A model generated the notes under the pieces. That model did not search any database, was not told the origin of the DNA, and saw only the letters and a list, made by a program, of their open reading frames with translations. From the NCBI GenBank assembly GCA_020443345.1, contig JAGRIH010000019.1:1-38107 (forward strand): a stretch of 38,107 nucleotides of DNA, written 5' to 3'. Shown here piece after piece: positions 15,485-24,075 of the stretch (position 1 is its first letter; every line of letters begins with the position of its first letter). The translations under genes were made by a program, and so were the position numbers. Source of the DNA: Halioglobus sp. GTDB taxonomy: Bacteria > Pseudomonadota > Gammaproteobacteria > Pseudomonadales > Halieaceae.

Positions 15485-15913
15485 CTAGCGCGATACCAGC
15501 GGCCGCGCCATTTTGGCCAGGAGGCGGCGCAGTTCGCGGCGCTCGGCGCTGTCCAGGGGGGCGGTCAGGCGCGCAATGCACTGCTCCGCGGCCGCTTCCA
15601 TTCGCGGGCGCAGGCCGCGTCCCCGGGCAGTCAGGAACACGCGCGTCGCGCGCCGGTCCGCCGGGTCGGGTTCGCGGCGCACATAACCGCTGTGTTCCAG
15701 GCGCGACAGGGCGCGGGTGGCGGCGGCCTTGTCCACCCCGATGACATCTGCCAGTTCCTGCTGCCGGCGTCCGTCGCGCACGTACAGGCCGTACAGGTAC
15801 AGGTAGCGCCCGGGACCCAGTTGCAGCGGTGCGAGTTCGCGCTCCAGTTCCTTGAGCATCTGGCGATTCAACAGCGCCAGATACCGCGCCTCGTGGTCGG
15901 CGATATCGGTCAT
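15485..15913 (-). CDS. MarR-family regulator of the efflux operon
   Basis: The 142-residue protein starts at the ATG whose codon overlaps the emrB stop (ATGA), the last gene of emrA-emrB-marR. It has the MarR winged helix: RQQELADVIGVDKAAATRAL as the helix-turn-helix and the D-x-R-D/R wing (REPDPADRRATRVFLTARG). MarR proteins usually repress nearby pump genes and release DNA when they bind phenolic or other small ligands. The palindrome in the emrA promoter (18675-18686) is the likely target, making this a self-regulated operon. Placing the regulator last gives direct feedback. Confidence 0.9.
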   Translation of the reverse strand: MTDIADHEARYLALLNRQMLKELERELAPLQLGPGRYLYLYGLYVRDGRRQQELADVIGVDKAAATRALSRLEHSGYVRREPDPADRRATRVFLTARGRGLRPRMEAAAEQCIARLTAPLDSAERRELRRLLAKMARPLVSR

Positions 15914-17445
15914 GCGGCCGCGCCGGGCGTGAACGCGCGCGCCGGCAGCAGCCAGGCGCACAGGGTCAGCGGCAGCACCAGGGCGATACACAGGTAAAAC
16001 ACATCGTCGAAGGCCAGGGTGCGCGCCTGCAGGCTGACCGCCCTTTCGAGGGCGGCCAGGGCAGACTGGGCATCCGGCAGTCGCTGTGACAGCAGGTCCA
16101 GAGTCTGCTGGAACTGGGGCGTATCCGGCCCGAGTATCTCGGCCAGTCGTTCGCGGTGGTAGATCGAGCGCTGGTCCCACACGGTGACGGCCAGGGCGGT
16201 GCCCAGGCTGGAGGCCAGCATGCGTACGAAGTTGAATATGCCGGTCGCCGAAGCCATCTTCTCCTGCGGCAGGCCCACCAGGGCCAGCATCATCAGCGGC
16301 ATCCAGGCCAGCGGCAGCACCAGCCCCATAAACAGGCGGCTGCCGGCGACATAGCCCGCGGTCGTGTCGGGGTTGGACAGCGCGTGCAGGTAGAGGGCCG
16401 CGGCGAACAGGCAGGTCCCCAGGCTGATGGTGACGCGGGCGTCCCAGAACTGCAGGCGCTGCCCCACCAGCGGCATGAGAAATATCGGCCCCAGACCGAA
16501 GGGCGCCATGACCAGGCCGGACCAGGTCGCGGTATAGCCCATCACCGTCTGCAGCCAGATCGGATATGTCACCGTCGCCAGCACCATCACGCTATACACG
16601 ATGGCGAGCCCGAAGGTGCCGGTGACGAAATTGCGGTGCCCGAACAGCGACAGGTCCACCACCGGATGCGGCTCGTACCACTCCCAGGCCAGGAAGAAAC
16701 CGAAGCACAGCACGGACGCGCCCAGCAGTACGCATATCTCGGTGGACGCCAGCCAGTCCAGTTCGACGCCCCGGTCCAGTACCAGCTGGAAACTGATTAC
16801 GCCGACCACCAGCAGCAGCAATCCCACCAGATCCACCGGTTCGCGCTGCGCGGCTGTTTCATAGGAGCGCAGCAGTGTCCAGCAGGCCACTGCGCACACC
16901 ACGCCGACCGGAACGTTGATCAGAAAAATCCAGTGCCAGCCAAAGCGATCGGTAATCACGCCGCCCAGCAGCGGGCCCAGCACCGGCGCCACGGAGCTGG
17001 TGATGCTCCAGATCGCCAGCGCCAGGCCGTGGCGCTGCGGCGGGTAGATGCGCAGCAGCAGCGATTGGGACAGGGGCAGCAGCAGCCCGCCGGAGCAGCC
17101 CTGCAGCGCCCGAAACAGCAGCAGTTCGTTAAAACTGGTGGCGATGGCGCACAGCCAGGAGGTGAGCGAAAACAGCGCGATGGCCGCACAGAAGGTGCGC
17201 ACCTCGCCAAAGCGCCGCGTTATCCAGCCCGACAGCGGCAGTACCACCGCCAGGCAGATACTGTAGGAGGTGATGATCCAGCTCCCCTGGGAGGGCGTGG
17301 CGGCCAGGTTACCGGCGATGGTCGGCAGGGCGACGATGGCGATGGTGGTGTCCAGGATATTCATGAAACTGGCCAGTGCCACGGCAATGGTGGCCAGCAC
17401 CAGGCGTGCTCCGCGCAGGCTGTCTCCGGCGCTGCCGCGCTGCAT
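15910..17445 (-). CDS. EmrB/QacA-type MFS drug exporter
   Basis: The 511-residue protein is a 14-helix DHA2-family major facilitator. It has the family segments NILDTTIAIVALPTIAGNLA in helix 1, the motif A-like loop GWITRRFGEVR, and motif C in APVLGPLLGGVITDRFGWHW. The start at 17445 overlaps the emrA stop by one base and the end overlaps marR by four bases. With EmrA and an outer-membrane channel (not in the window) it would export hydrophobic compounds from cytoplasm or inner membrane to the outside using the proton gradient. The substrate is unknown. Confidence 0.92.
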   Translation of the reverse strand: MQRGSAGDSLRGARLVLATIAVALASFMNILDTTIAIVALPTIAGNLAATPSQGSWIITSYSICLAVVLPLSGWITRRFGEVRTFCAAIALFSLTSWLCAIATSFNELLLFRALQGCSGGLLLPLSQSLLLRIYPPQRHGLALAIWSITSSVAPVLGPLLGGVITDRFGWHWIFLINVPVGVVCAVACWTLLRSYETAAQREPVDLVGLLLLVVGVISFQLVLDRGVELDWLASTEICVLLGASVLCFGFFLAWEWYEPHPVVDLSLFGHRNFVTGTFGLAIVYSVMVLATVTYPIWLQTVMGYTATWSGLVMAPFGLGPIFLMPLVGQRLQFWDARVTISLGTCLFAAALYLHALSNPDTTAGYVAGSRLFMGLVLPLAWMPLMMLALVGLPQEKMASATGIFNFVRMLASSLGTALAVTVWDQRSIYHRERLAEILGPDTPQFQQTLDLLSQRLPDAQSALAALERAVSLQARTLAFDDVFYLCIALVLPLTLCAWLLPARAFTPGAAA

Positions 17446-18599
17446 CAGGGCGCGCCTGTATTCGAGGCGTCGGCAATGATCCGGGCGATCAGCTCCTCCA
17501 CGCCGTCGTCCTGGTAGCCGTAGACATCGACATCCGCCACCGGCGCTGCGGCAGCCGCCGGCAGCAGGGCCGGGCCGCCGCGCTGGTGGGTGTCCACGCG
17601 CACCTGCAGCGAAGCGCCGAAGGGCAGGGGGTGGTTCCGGTCGAAGCCCTGCTCCAGCGCGATGCGAACCGGTACGCGCTGCACGATCTTGATCCAGTTG
17701 CCGGTGGCGTTCTGCGGCGGCAGCAGGGAAAAAATTGCGCCGGTTCCCGTGCCGACACTGTCTACCCGCCCGCGCAGTTCGAGGTCGCCGCCGTACAGAT
17801 CGCTGCTGATCTGCACTGCCTGTCCGGGCCTGATATGACGCAGTTGAGTCTCTTTGAAGTTCGCCTCGATCCACCCGCGCTCGCGCTCGGCGATGCTGAA
17901 CAGCGGTGTACCCGGCTCGACCTGCTGTCCCGCCTGCACGCGCCGGCGCGCGATTTCGCCGTCCACCGGGGACACGACGCGGGTTTTTTTCCAGTCCCGG
18001 TAGGCACTGCGCAGGCGCGCCGCCGCAGTCATTACCGCGGGGTGTGCAGCCAGTTCCTGCTGCCCGGCACGCACCTGCGCCCTGGCCAGCGCCAGGCGCG
18101 CGGCGTCCAGCGCCACCCGCACTTCCCGGGCGCGCGTGCGCGCCGTATCCAGCTCCTCTTTGGAGACCATATTGCGCGGAAACAGGCGCTGCCGGCGCGC
18201 GTATTCCGCGGCGGCCAGCTCCAGCGTGACCGCCTTGAGGCGCTGTTCCGCCTGCAGGCGCTCCACTTCGGCGCGCAGGCTGAGCACGTCCTGTACCGCC
18301 AGCGCCAGTTCGTTCTCGCGCAACTCCAGCAGCGCCAGTTCATCGCCATCGTCCAGGCGCAACAAGTCCTGGCCGCGCCGCACCGGCTGGTTCTGTTCCG
18401 GGGCGATCCACACCACCGTGCCGCCGATCTGCGCGCTGACTTCCACCAGGTTGCCGGTGAGGTAGGCGTTGTCGGTGCTCTCGTACCACTGGCCCACACG
18501 CAGGTACCACACCGCCGCGGCGGCGCCGGCCAGGATCACCGCCAGCAGCATGCACGCAATGATCCAGCGGCGTCGGGTTGCACCGGATGCTTCATTCAT
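17445..18599 (-). CDS. EmrA-type membrane-fusion protein
   Basis: The 384-residue periplasmic adaptor has one N-terminal membrane anchor (about 12-32), a biotinyl-lipoyl half-motif (VEVSAQIGGTVVWIAPEQNQ), a long alpha-helical hairpin rich in Ala/Glu/Arg (about 85-190), the second lipoyl half (VVSPVDGEIARRRVQAGQQV) and a beta-barrel domain. It connects EmrB to an outer-membrane factor such as TolC. It is the first gene of emrA-emrB-marR; the next start overlaps its stop. The C-terminus has an Ala/Pro-rich linker and an acidic end that are less typical. Confidence 0.92.
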   Translation of the reverse strand: MNEASGATRRRWIIACMLLAVILAGAAAAVWYLRVGQWYESTDNAYLTGNLVEVSAQIGGTVVWIAPEQNQPVRRGQDLLRLDDGDELALLELRENELALAVQDVLSLRAEVERLQAEQRLKAVTLELAAAEYARRQRLFPRNMVSKEELDTARTRAREVRVALDAARLALARAQVRAGQQELAAHPAVMTAAARLRSAYRDWKKTRVVSPVDGEIARRRVQAGQQVEPGTPLFSIAERERGWIEANFKETQLRHIRPGQAVQISSDLYGGDLELRGRVDSVGTGTGAIFSLLPPQNATGNWIKIVQRVPVRIALEQGFDRNHPLPFGASLQVRVDTHQRGGPALLPAAAAAPVADVDVYGYQDDGVEELIARIIADASNTGAP

Positions 18600-18657
18600 G
18601 GTGTGTTCATGGGTAACGGGCCCTGTCAGGGGGTGTCATTTGCAACAGCTCATCCAG

Positions 18658-18686
18658 ATGGTAGAAGCAATAAGTTGACTGGTCAA
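18658..18686 (-). promoter_or_regulatory. emrA promoter with overlapping MarR-type operator
   Basis: On the minus strand TTGACC (18686-18681), a 17-bp spacer and TACCAT (18663-18658) form a good sigma-70 promoter. The palindrome TTGAC-TG-GTCAA (18675-18686) covers the -35 box and part of the spacer, as expected for repression by the MarR protein encoded at the end of the operon. Confidence 0.7.
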
Positions 18687-18804
18687 TCAAGTGGCGGCAG
18701 TAATCACGGGCCAGTGCGGCGGTGGCTCGAACAGCTCGCGGCGGGCGCCCGGCACCCTCAGGCAGGATCCATCAAGGGGGATAAGCCCGAAAAAATTTAA
18801 CAAG

Positions 18805-18820
18805 TGTCGCATACCCGACA
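18805..18820 (+). promoter_or_regulatory. Regulon site 1, before the hydratase operon
   Basis: TGTCGCATACCCGACA is a perfect 5-bp inverted repeat with a 6-bp spacer, the layout of Crp/Fnr sites but with a TGTCG half-site. Its centre (18812.5) is 29.5 bases before TACGCT (18842-18847), a weak -10 box. This fits class II activation with transcription from about 18854. Confidence 0.8.
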
Positions 18821-18912
18821 GTTGCCGCCGCTGCAAAGCTCTACGCTTGCCCTGCATCGCGCTGGCATGGCGGCCAGGTTTACGGATACCGATCAGACAG
18901 AGAGGAAAGGGC

Positions 18913-19704
18913 ATGTTGAGTGCTGAGACCCGGGCAGAGATTGCCGACAAAATCGTTCGTTGTTTCAAGGACAAGAGCCAGATTCCACTGCTGCATACCG
19001 CCTACCCCGAGATGGAAATCGAGGACAGCTATCGCATTCAGGAACAGGTGATCGGCGCCTTCCTCGCCGAAGGACGCCGGATCAAAGGCTACAAGATCGG
19101 ACTGACATCGAAAGCCATGCAGGAGATGGCCGGCTCCACCGAGCCGGATTACAGTGCGATGCTCGATGACATGTTCATTGCCGAGGGCGCCGAACTGGCC
19201 CGGGCCGACTGGGCGGACCCCATCGTGGAGATCGAACTGGCGTTTGTGATGAAAGCGCCGCTGCAGGGGCCCGGCATCAACGTTGCCGATGTCATCCGCG
19301 CGACGGATTTCGTGCTCCCGTGCATTGAACTGGTGGATTTTCGTGTGGCGCGCGCACCGGGCATGGACGTTCGCGATACCATTGCCGACCTGGCCGCCGT
19401 CGGCGGCGTGGTGCTGGGGGGCAACCCGGTCAGCCTGCGGGACGTCGATGTGCGCACCATCCAGGGCAGCCTTATCATCAATGGCGAGACCCGGGAAACA
19501 GGGCTGGCGTCGGCCGTACTCGGCAATCCCCTCACCGCCGTGGCCTGGCTGGCCAACAAGCTCGCCGACTTCGGGGTCAGCTTCAAGCCGGGGGACGTTA
19601 TTTTGTCCGGTTCCTTTATCCGGGCACTACCGGTGGCGGCCGGGGATGACATTGTCGCGCGTTTCGACAGCGGCTTTGGCGATGTGGCGCTTGCGTTTGT
19701 CTAA
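18913..19704 (+). CDS. HpaH-type hydratase (2-oxo-hept-4-ene-1,7-dioate / 2-keto-4-pentenoate hydratase family)
   Basis: AGAGGAAAGG directly precedes the ATG at 18913, giving 263 residues, normal for the family. Metal-ligand residues are E106 and E108 (VEIELAF) and E139 (CIELVD), as in HpcG/HpaH enzymes, and the family segment YKIGLTSKAMQ is present. These enzymes hydrate 2-oxo-4-enoic acids to 4-hydroxy-2-oxo acids, which an HpaI-type aldolase then splits. The next gene is such an aldolase, so the pair is coherent. The usual homoprotocatechuate genes (ring-cleavage dioxygenase, isomerase) are absent, so the true substrate is likely different. It is first in a four-gene operon with regulon site 1 upstream. 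Confidence 0.85.
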   Translation: MLSAETRAEIADKIVRCFKDKSQIPLLHTAYPEMEIEDSYRIQEQVIGAFLAEGRRIKGYKIGLTSKAMQEMAGSTEPDYSAMLDDMFIAEGAELARADWADPIVEIELAFVMKAPLQGPGINVADVIRATDFVLPCIELVDFRVARAPGMDVRDTIADLAAVGGVVLGGNPVSLRDVDVRTIQGSLIINGETRETGLASAVLGNPLTAVAWLANKLADFGVSFKPGDVILSGSFIRALPVAAGDDIVARFDSGFGDVALAFV

Positions 19705-19720
19705 TTGGGGGGACTGACTC

Positions 19721-20506
19721 GTGAAAAATCTGGCTCTACAACACTGGCGGGACAAGCAAAAATCCCTCGGCATCTGGTCCAATCTGCCCGACATCCACGT
19801 GGCGGAGACCCTGTCGCGCATGGGCGCCGACTGGCTGTGCTTCGACCTGCAGCACGGCCTGATGGACTACGGCGATTTGACGCGGCTGTTGCCCGCGATT
19901 ACGGGGGTGGCCGTTACCCCGCTGGTCAGGGTCGCGGCCAACCAGCCGGACCAGATCGGCAAGGCGCTCGATGCCGGCGCCCAGGGCGTGATCGTGCCAA
20001 TGGTCAATACCGCCGAGGATGCGCGCCGGGCCGTGGCGGCCTGTTACTACCCGCCCGCGGGGCAGCGCTCCTGTGGCCCGATGCGGCACGCCATGCTGGA
20101 GGGGCTGTCCTACCTGGCCACGGCCAATGCAGAGATTGCCTGCCTGTTGATGATCGAGACGCAGGAGGGCCTGCACAACCTGGACGCCATCGCCGCGGTC
20201 GAGGGCGTGACCGGGTTGTTCGTGGGGCCCATGGACCTCACCTACGGCCTCGGTTTGCCGCCGGGGGACTTTGAACATGAACGCTTCACTGCGGCGGTGA
20301 ACGCGGTGCAGGCCGCGTGTCAGCGCAATGGCCTCGCCTGTGGCATGTTCGGCTACGACGCGGCGATGGCCAACCGCGCCCTGGCGGGGGGCTTTGATTT
20401 TGCATCCGCCGGCACCGACATCAGTTTTCTGCGCCAGGGTGCAGCCCAGGCACTGGCGACTGCTCGCGGCGAGGCGCAGGCCGGCGCCGCGCGCGGCGGC
20501 TATTAG
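19721..20506 (+). CDS. HpaI/HpcH-type 4-hydroxy-2-oxoacid aldolase
   Basis: The gene starts with GTG at 19721 after a G-rich ribosome-binding site (GGGGGG at 19707-19712). The 261-residue protein is a class II pyruvate aldolase. Key residues are all in place: H45 (FDLQHG), R70 (TPLVR), and metal ligands E146 (LLMIET) and D171 (GPMDL), close to E. coli HpaI numbering. It would cleave a 4-hydroxy-2-oxo acid into pyruvate and an aldehyde. HpaI-family enzymes accept many aldehydes, so sugar-acid intermediates are possible substrates as well as hydroxy-oxo-heptanedioate. It starts 16 bases after the hydratase gene. Confidence 0.88.
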   Translation: MKNLALQHWRDKQKSLGIWSNLPDIHVAETLSRMGADWLCFDLQHGLMDYGDLTRLLPAITGVAVTPLVRVAANQPDQIGKALDAGAQGVIVPMVNTAEDARRAVAACYYPPAGQRSCGPMRHAMLEGLSYLATANAEIACLLMIETQEGLHNLDAIAAVEGVTGLFVGPMDLTYGLGLPPGDFEHERFTAAVNAVQAACQRNGLACGMFGYDAAMANRALAGGFDFASAGTDISFLRQGAAQALATARGEAQAGAARGGY

Positions 20507-20534
20507 GCGGGCACTTGAGGGGGAGGATGTAAAG

Positions 20535-21479
20535 ATGCCACAGGAAAAACCAGTGATCTTGTTGTCGCGGCAACTGCCGGAGATGTTCACCGCGGCCCTC
20601 GGCCAGTTGGGGGAGGTGAGAGTGGCCGGCGCGCATCCGCAAGATGCCGTACTGGCGGGCGCCAGGGTGTATCTGGCGGCCGGTGTCGACCCGGTCCCGG
20701 CGGATTTGATTCAACGGTTCCCGGCCAGTCTGGGTTTGATCGCCAACATCGGGACCGGTCTCGACAATATCGATCTGGAAGCCGCAGCGGCGCGGGGTAT
20801 AGCGGTCAGCAATACACCCGTGGTGACTGAAGATACGGCGGATCTGACCATGGCGCTGCTGCTTGCCACATGCCGCAAACTCAGTAGCTGCGAGCGGGCG
20901 CTGCGCGCGGGCGACTGGGCGGGCGGCGCTGCCCGGCTGGGCACCAGGGTGCACGGCAAGACCCTGGGTATTGTGGGCCTCGGCGCCATCGGGCAGGCAG
21001 TGGCACGCCGGGCCGCGGCCTTTGACATGACGGTCCTGTATCACGGCCCGCATCGAAAACCGGAGGTCGAGGCGGCCCTGCACGTCGACTATCGCAGCAC
21101 GCTGCGCGAGTTGCTTGGCGAAGCGGATATCGTCAGCCTCAACTGTCCCCTCACCGAGGCCAGCTACCGCCTGCTGAATGCCGCCACACTGGCCCAGATG
21201 AAGAAGGGCGCGATACTGATCAATACGGGTCGTGGTCCGCTGATCGATGAGGACGCCCTGGTGGCGGCGCTCGACAGTGGCCACCTCGGCGGTGCGGGGC
21301 TCGACGTCTTTGAATTCGAACCGCGGGTAACCCCCGAACTGCTGGAACTCGACAACGTGACCGTGCTGCCCCATATCGGTAGTGCCACGCTCGAATGCCG
21401 CACCGACATGGCCGGAAGGGCCTTTGCCAACATTCAGCAATTCCTGGCACAGGGCACGGCTGTGGACAACTGTATCTGA
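20535..21479 (+). CDS. D-isomer-specific 2-hydroxyacid dehydrogenase
   Basis: GGGAGGA lies upstream of the ATG at 20535; the protein is 314 residues. The Rossmann motif G148-L-G150-AI-G153 (GIVGLGAIGQAVARR) and the catalytic triad R233 (NTGRG), E262 (VFEFEP) and H280 (LPHIG) are present. The overall look is of glyoxylate/hydroxypyruvate reductases of the GhrB type. In this operon it could reduce a small 2-oxoacid or oxidise a D-2-hydroxyacid produced by the aldolase route. The exact substrate is not evident. It is third in the operon, with 28-31 bases to each neighbour. Confidence 0.88.
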   Translation: MPQEKPVILLSRQLPEMFTAALGQLGEVRVAGAHPQDAVLAGARVYLAAGVDPVPADLIQRFPASLGLIANIGTGLDNIDLEAAAARGIAVSNTPVVTEDTADLTMALLLATCRKLSSCERALRAGDWAGGAARLGTRVHGKTLGIVGLGAIGQAVARRAAAFDMTVLYHGPHRKPEVEAALHVDYRSTLRELLGEADIVSLNCPLTEASYRLLNAATLAQMKKGAILINTGRGPLIDEDALVAALDSGHLGGAGLDVFEFEPRVTPELLELDNVTVLPHIGSATLECRTDMAGRAFANIQQFLAQGTAVDNCI

Positions 21480-21510
21480 CCAGGGCCGACAAGTTGAAAG
21501 GACGACGACC

Positions 21511-23157
21511 ATGACCGACCGCAAACGCAGCGCCATCATCTCCTCCAGCGCCAGCCCCCTGATGAACATGTTTCGCCAGGGGCTCATGCACGGCGCGGGA
21601 TACAGCACGGAGCGCATTCGCCAGCGCCCGTTGATCGCCATCGCCAATTCCCACACCGAGTTGACCACCGGCCATTCACACCTGGGCCTGCTGGCCCGGC
21701 GCGTCAGGGACGGCATTATCGCCGCCGGCGGTGAAGCGGCGGAATTCAATGTGCCGGCGCCCTGCGATGGCGTGGCGATGGCCCACGATGGGATGCGCTT
21801 CGTGCTCGCCCAGCGCGACTTGATCGCCGACACGGTGGAGACGCACGTGCGCTCGCAGCCCTACGATGGCGTCGTGTTTATCGCCAGTTGCGACAAGATC
21901 AACCCGGGCATGATGATGGCGATGGCGCGCCTCGACCTGCCCTCCATCTACCTGTCGGGCGGGCCCGGTCAAATGGACATCCGCAACGCGCCCGGCAAGA
22001 CGGTGTCGATAGACCACGGCGATTACACCGGCGATGCGGAAAAACTCAACAGGAGCTTTACCTGCTCCACCTGCGGCGCCTGTGAGATCATGGGTACGGC
22101 CAACACTTTCCAGTGCCTGGCCGAAGTGTTGGGCATTTGTGTGCCGGGCACGGCCAACATCCCGGGCTGGCACGCCGACAAACTGGAAGCGGCCCGCGTC
22201 ACCGGTGAGCGCGTGGTGGAGATGGTCCGGGAGGGGCTCAACGCGCGGCAGCTGCTGACCGCGGCCGCCTTTGACAACGCGGTGAAAACCGCGATGGCCA
22301 TCGGCGGATCGACCAACACGCTGCTGCACCTGCCAGCTATTGCCGACAGTGCGGGTGTGACACTGCCCATCAGCCGGTTTGCCGAGGCCGGCGACGTTCC
22401 GACGCTGCTGGCGGTCAGCCCCAACGGCCCCTGGGGCCTACAGGACGTGTGGGCGGCAGGCGGTATGCCCGCGGTCTTGAAACAGCTACAGTCGCTGCTC
22501 GATACCAGTACCACGACCGCTATGGGCGTGCCGCTTCGCGAGGTGATCGACGCCGCGCTCGTCGTTGATCCCGAAGTGATTCCCCCCCTGGAAAAGGCCT
22601 TCCGGCCCACCGCGGGTATTGCGATTCTGCACGGCAACCTGGCGCCGGACAGCTGTGTCATCAAGGCCGCCGGGGTGCACGAATCGATGATGGTTTGCAG
22701 TGGCCCCGCGCGCTGCTTTGATTCAGAGGAGGAAGCGCTGCACGCCATCAACGACGACGTGGTGCAGCAGGGCGAAGTGATCGTGCTGCGCTACCAGGGG
22801 CCGAAAGGTGGCCCGGGTATGCCCGAGATGCTCGGCGCGACGGTGGCGCTCAAGGCCAAGGGACTGAACCGGGCCGCACTGGTGACTGACGGCCGGTTTT
22901 CCGGAGCCACCTCCGGGCCCTGCGTCGGTCATATCTGCCCGGAGGCGGCGGACGGCGGCTTGATTGCGCTGGTACAGGACGGCGACGTGATTGAAATTGA
23001 CATACCCGCGCGCCGCATCAATCTGGCGGTCCCGCAGGACGAATTGCAACGCCGACGCGAACACTGGCAGCCCGTGGAGAAAGCGGTGCCGGCGGGGTAT
23101 ATGCACCGCTACCGCAGGCATGTGAGGCCCGCCTGCGAAGGCGCCGTACTGGACTGA
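21511..23157 (+). CDS. IlvD/Edd-family dehydratase, 548 aa
   Basis: This iron-sulfur dehydratase family includes dihydroxyacid, 6-phosphogluconate and sugar-acid dehydratases. Cluster cysteines are C127 (ASCDKINPG) and the C185-ST-C188-GA-C191 group; the C-terminal family block reads GPKGGPGMPEML and TDGRFSGATSGP. At the N-terminal site where many [2Fe-2S] members have Cys (TPCN), this protein has TTGHSHL, similar to PGHVHL in E. coli IlvD. The protein is shorter than E. coli IlvD (616) and Edd (603). Because it sits with an aldolase and a hydroxyacid dehydrogenase and not with ilv genes, a catabolic role dehydrating an aldonate-like acid is likelier than branched-chain amino acid synthesis. 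Last gene of the operon. Confidence 0.85.
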   Translation: MTDRKRSAIISSSASPLMNMFRQGLMHGAGYSTERIRQRPLIAIANSHTELTTGHSHLGLLARRVRDGIIAAGGEAAEFNVPAPCDGVAMAHDGMRFVLAQRDLIADTVETHVRSQPYDGVVFIASCDKINPGMMMAMARLDLPSIYLSGGPGQMDIRNAPGKTVSIDHGDYTGDAEKLNRSFTCSTCGACEIMGTANTFQCLAEVLGICVPGTANIPGWHADKLEAARVTGERVVEMVREGLNARQLLTAAAFDNAVKTAMAIGGSTNTLLHLPAIADSAGVTLPISRFAEAGDVPTLLAVSPNGPWGLQDVWAAGGMPAVLKQLQSLLDTSTTTAMGVPLREVIDAALVVDPEVIPPLEKAFRPTAGIAILHGNLAPDSCVIKAAGVHESMMVCSGPARCFDSEEEALHAINDDVVQQGEVIVLRYQGPKGGPGMPEMLGATVALKAKGLNRAALVTDGRFSGATSGPCVGHICPEAADGGLIALVQDGDVIEIDIPARRINLAVPQDELQRRREHWQPVEKAVPAGYMHRYRRHVRPACEGAVLD

Positions 23158-23212
23158 ACCGCGCCGCCGGGCTCCTTGTCCAGGCACGGGTGTCGGCCTT
23201 CGGTCGTTGCGA

Positions 23213-23932
23213 TCACTCGTCGTTTTGGTAGCTGGGCGTTACCTGTTCGAGACCGATTGCCGTCTCGTATTTCTTGCCGAGTTCATCGAGGTCCTTGAAG
23301 AAGATTTTACCGTAGCGCAGCTCGATATCGCCCTCGCGTTCCAGCAGCTTTAATTCCTTGCTGACGCTCTGGCGCGAAGCGCCGAGCATGTTGCTCAGTT
23401 CTTCGTGGGAAATCTCGATGAGAGACTCGTGGTCGTCGCTGATGCGCCCGTGACTGTAGGCCAGCCGACGCAGCACGCGAGCCAGTCGGACGTGCAGCTT
23501 AAGACTGATCGATTCCTCGTTCAGCGCATAGAGAAAGCGCACCCGGCGGCACAACATCAGATTCAACTGGCGATAAATCTCCGGGTACCTGTCGCACAGT
23601 CGATCAAAATTCTGCTTGCTGATGACGCTCAGTCGTGAATCTTTGGAGGCGATGGCATGGCTGACACGCGGCAGTCCGTCGATGATGCCCATTTCACCAA
23701 AGCAGTCTCCCGGGCGGAATTCCCCCATGATGATCTCCGCACCGTGCAAGGAGTAGTTGCACAGCTTGATCCCGCCCTCCAGGAGGCGGAACAGCTCCAG
23801 CGGCGGATCGTCCTTGCGGTACGCCGCTTCGCCCCTGGCCAGCTTGCGCACGGTGCCCAGACGCTCGTATTCCCGCTGAACAGGGTCGGGCAGCTCGCTG
23901 ATGAAATCGTGCAGATGCGGGATGGCTCTCAT
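23213..23932 (-). CDS. Crp/Fnr-family transcriptional activator, probable master of the local regulon
   Basis: The 239-residue protein has a cyclic-nucleotide-type beta-roll (about 28-110; GEFRPGDCFGEMGIIDGLPR), a long dimerisation helix (about 115-150) and a C-terminal HTH_CRP winged helix (ISHEELSNMLGASRQSVSKE). It lacks the N-terminal cysteine set of FNR, so it is not an oxygen sensor of that type; its ligand is unknown. In the recognition helix R187, Q188 and K192 line up with CRP R180, E181 and R185. The E-to-Q change fits a half-site TGTCR in place of TGTGA. Four such palindromes lie at promoters within 15 kb. It converges on the IlvD-type gene and diverges from the oxidoreductase gene; site 2 lies in the shared upstream region. 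Start at 23932 is preferred to 23950. Confidence 0.9.
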   Translation of the reverse strand: MRAIPHLHDFISELPDPVQREYERLGTVRKLARGEAAYRKDDPPLELFRLLEGGIKLCNYSLHGAEIIMGEFRPGDCFGEMGIIDGLPRVSHAIASKDSRLSVISKQNFDRLCDRYPEIYRQLNLMLCRRVRFLYALNEESISLKLHVRLARVLRRLAYSHGRISDDHESLIEISHEELSNMLGASRQSVSKELKLLEREGDIELRYGKIFFKDLDELGKKYETAIGLEQVTPSYQNDE

Positions 23933-24059
23933 GCAGACTAGATACCACATATCGCGATCGCTTGACAATTGCGCCGCCGCTGGTGCTTCTCGCCGGCGCC
24001 GCGCCAGCCCTTGCGGGCCGGCGAAGCTGTGCACCGCGAGAACTGGCGGTTGCTGAGAA

Positions 24060-24075
24060 TGTCGGCTTAACGACA
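24060..24075 (+). promoter_or_regulatory. Regulon site 2, between the regulator and the oxidoreductase gene
   Basis: TGTCGGCTTAACGACA is a perfect 5-6-5 palindrome. Its centre (24067.5) is exactly 29.5 bases before AATAAT (24097-24102), a 5/6 match to -10, giving a class II layout with transcription of the oxidoreductase gene from about 24109 and a leader of about 196 bases. It is also 128 bases from the regulator start, so it might serve both directions. The rest of the 372-bp divergent gap shows no other clear signal. Confidence 0.82.
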
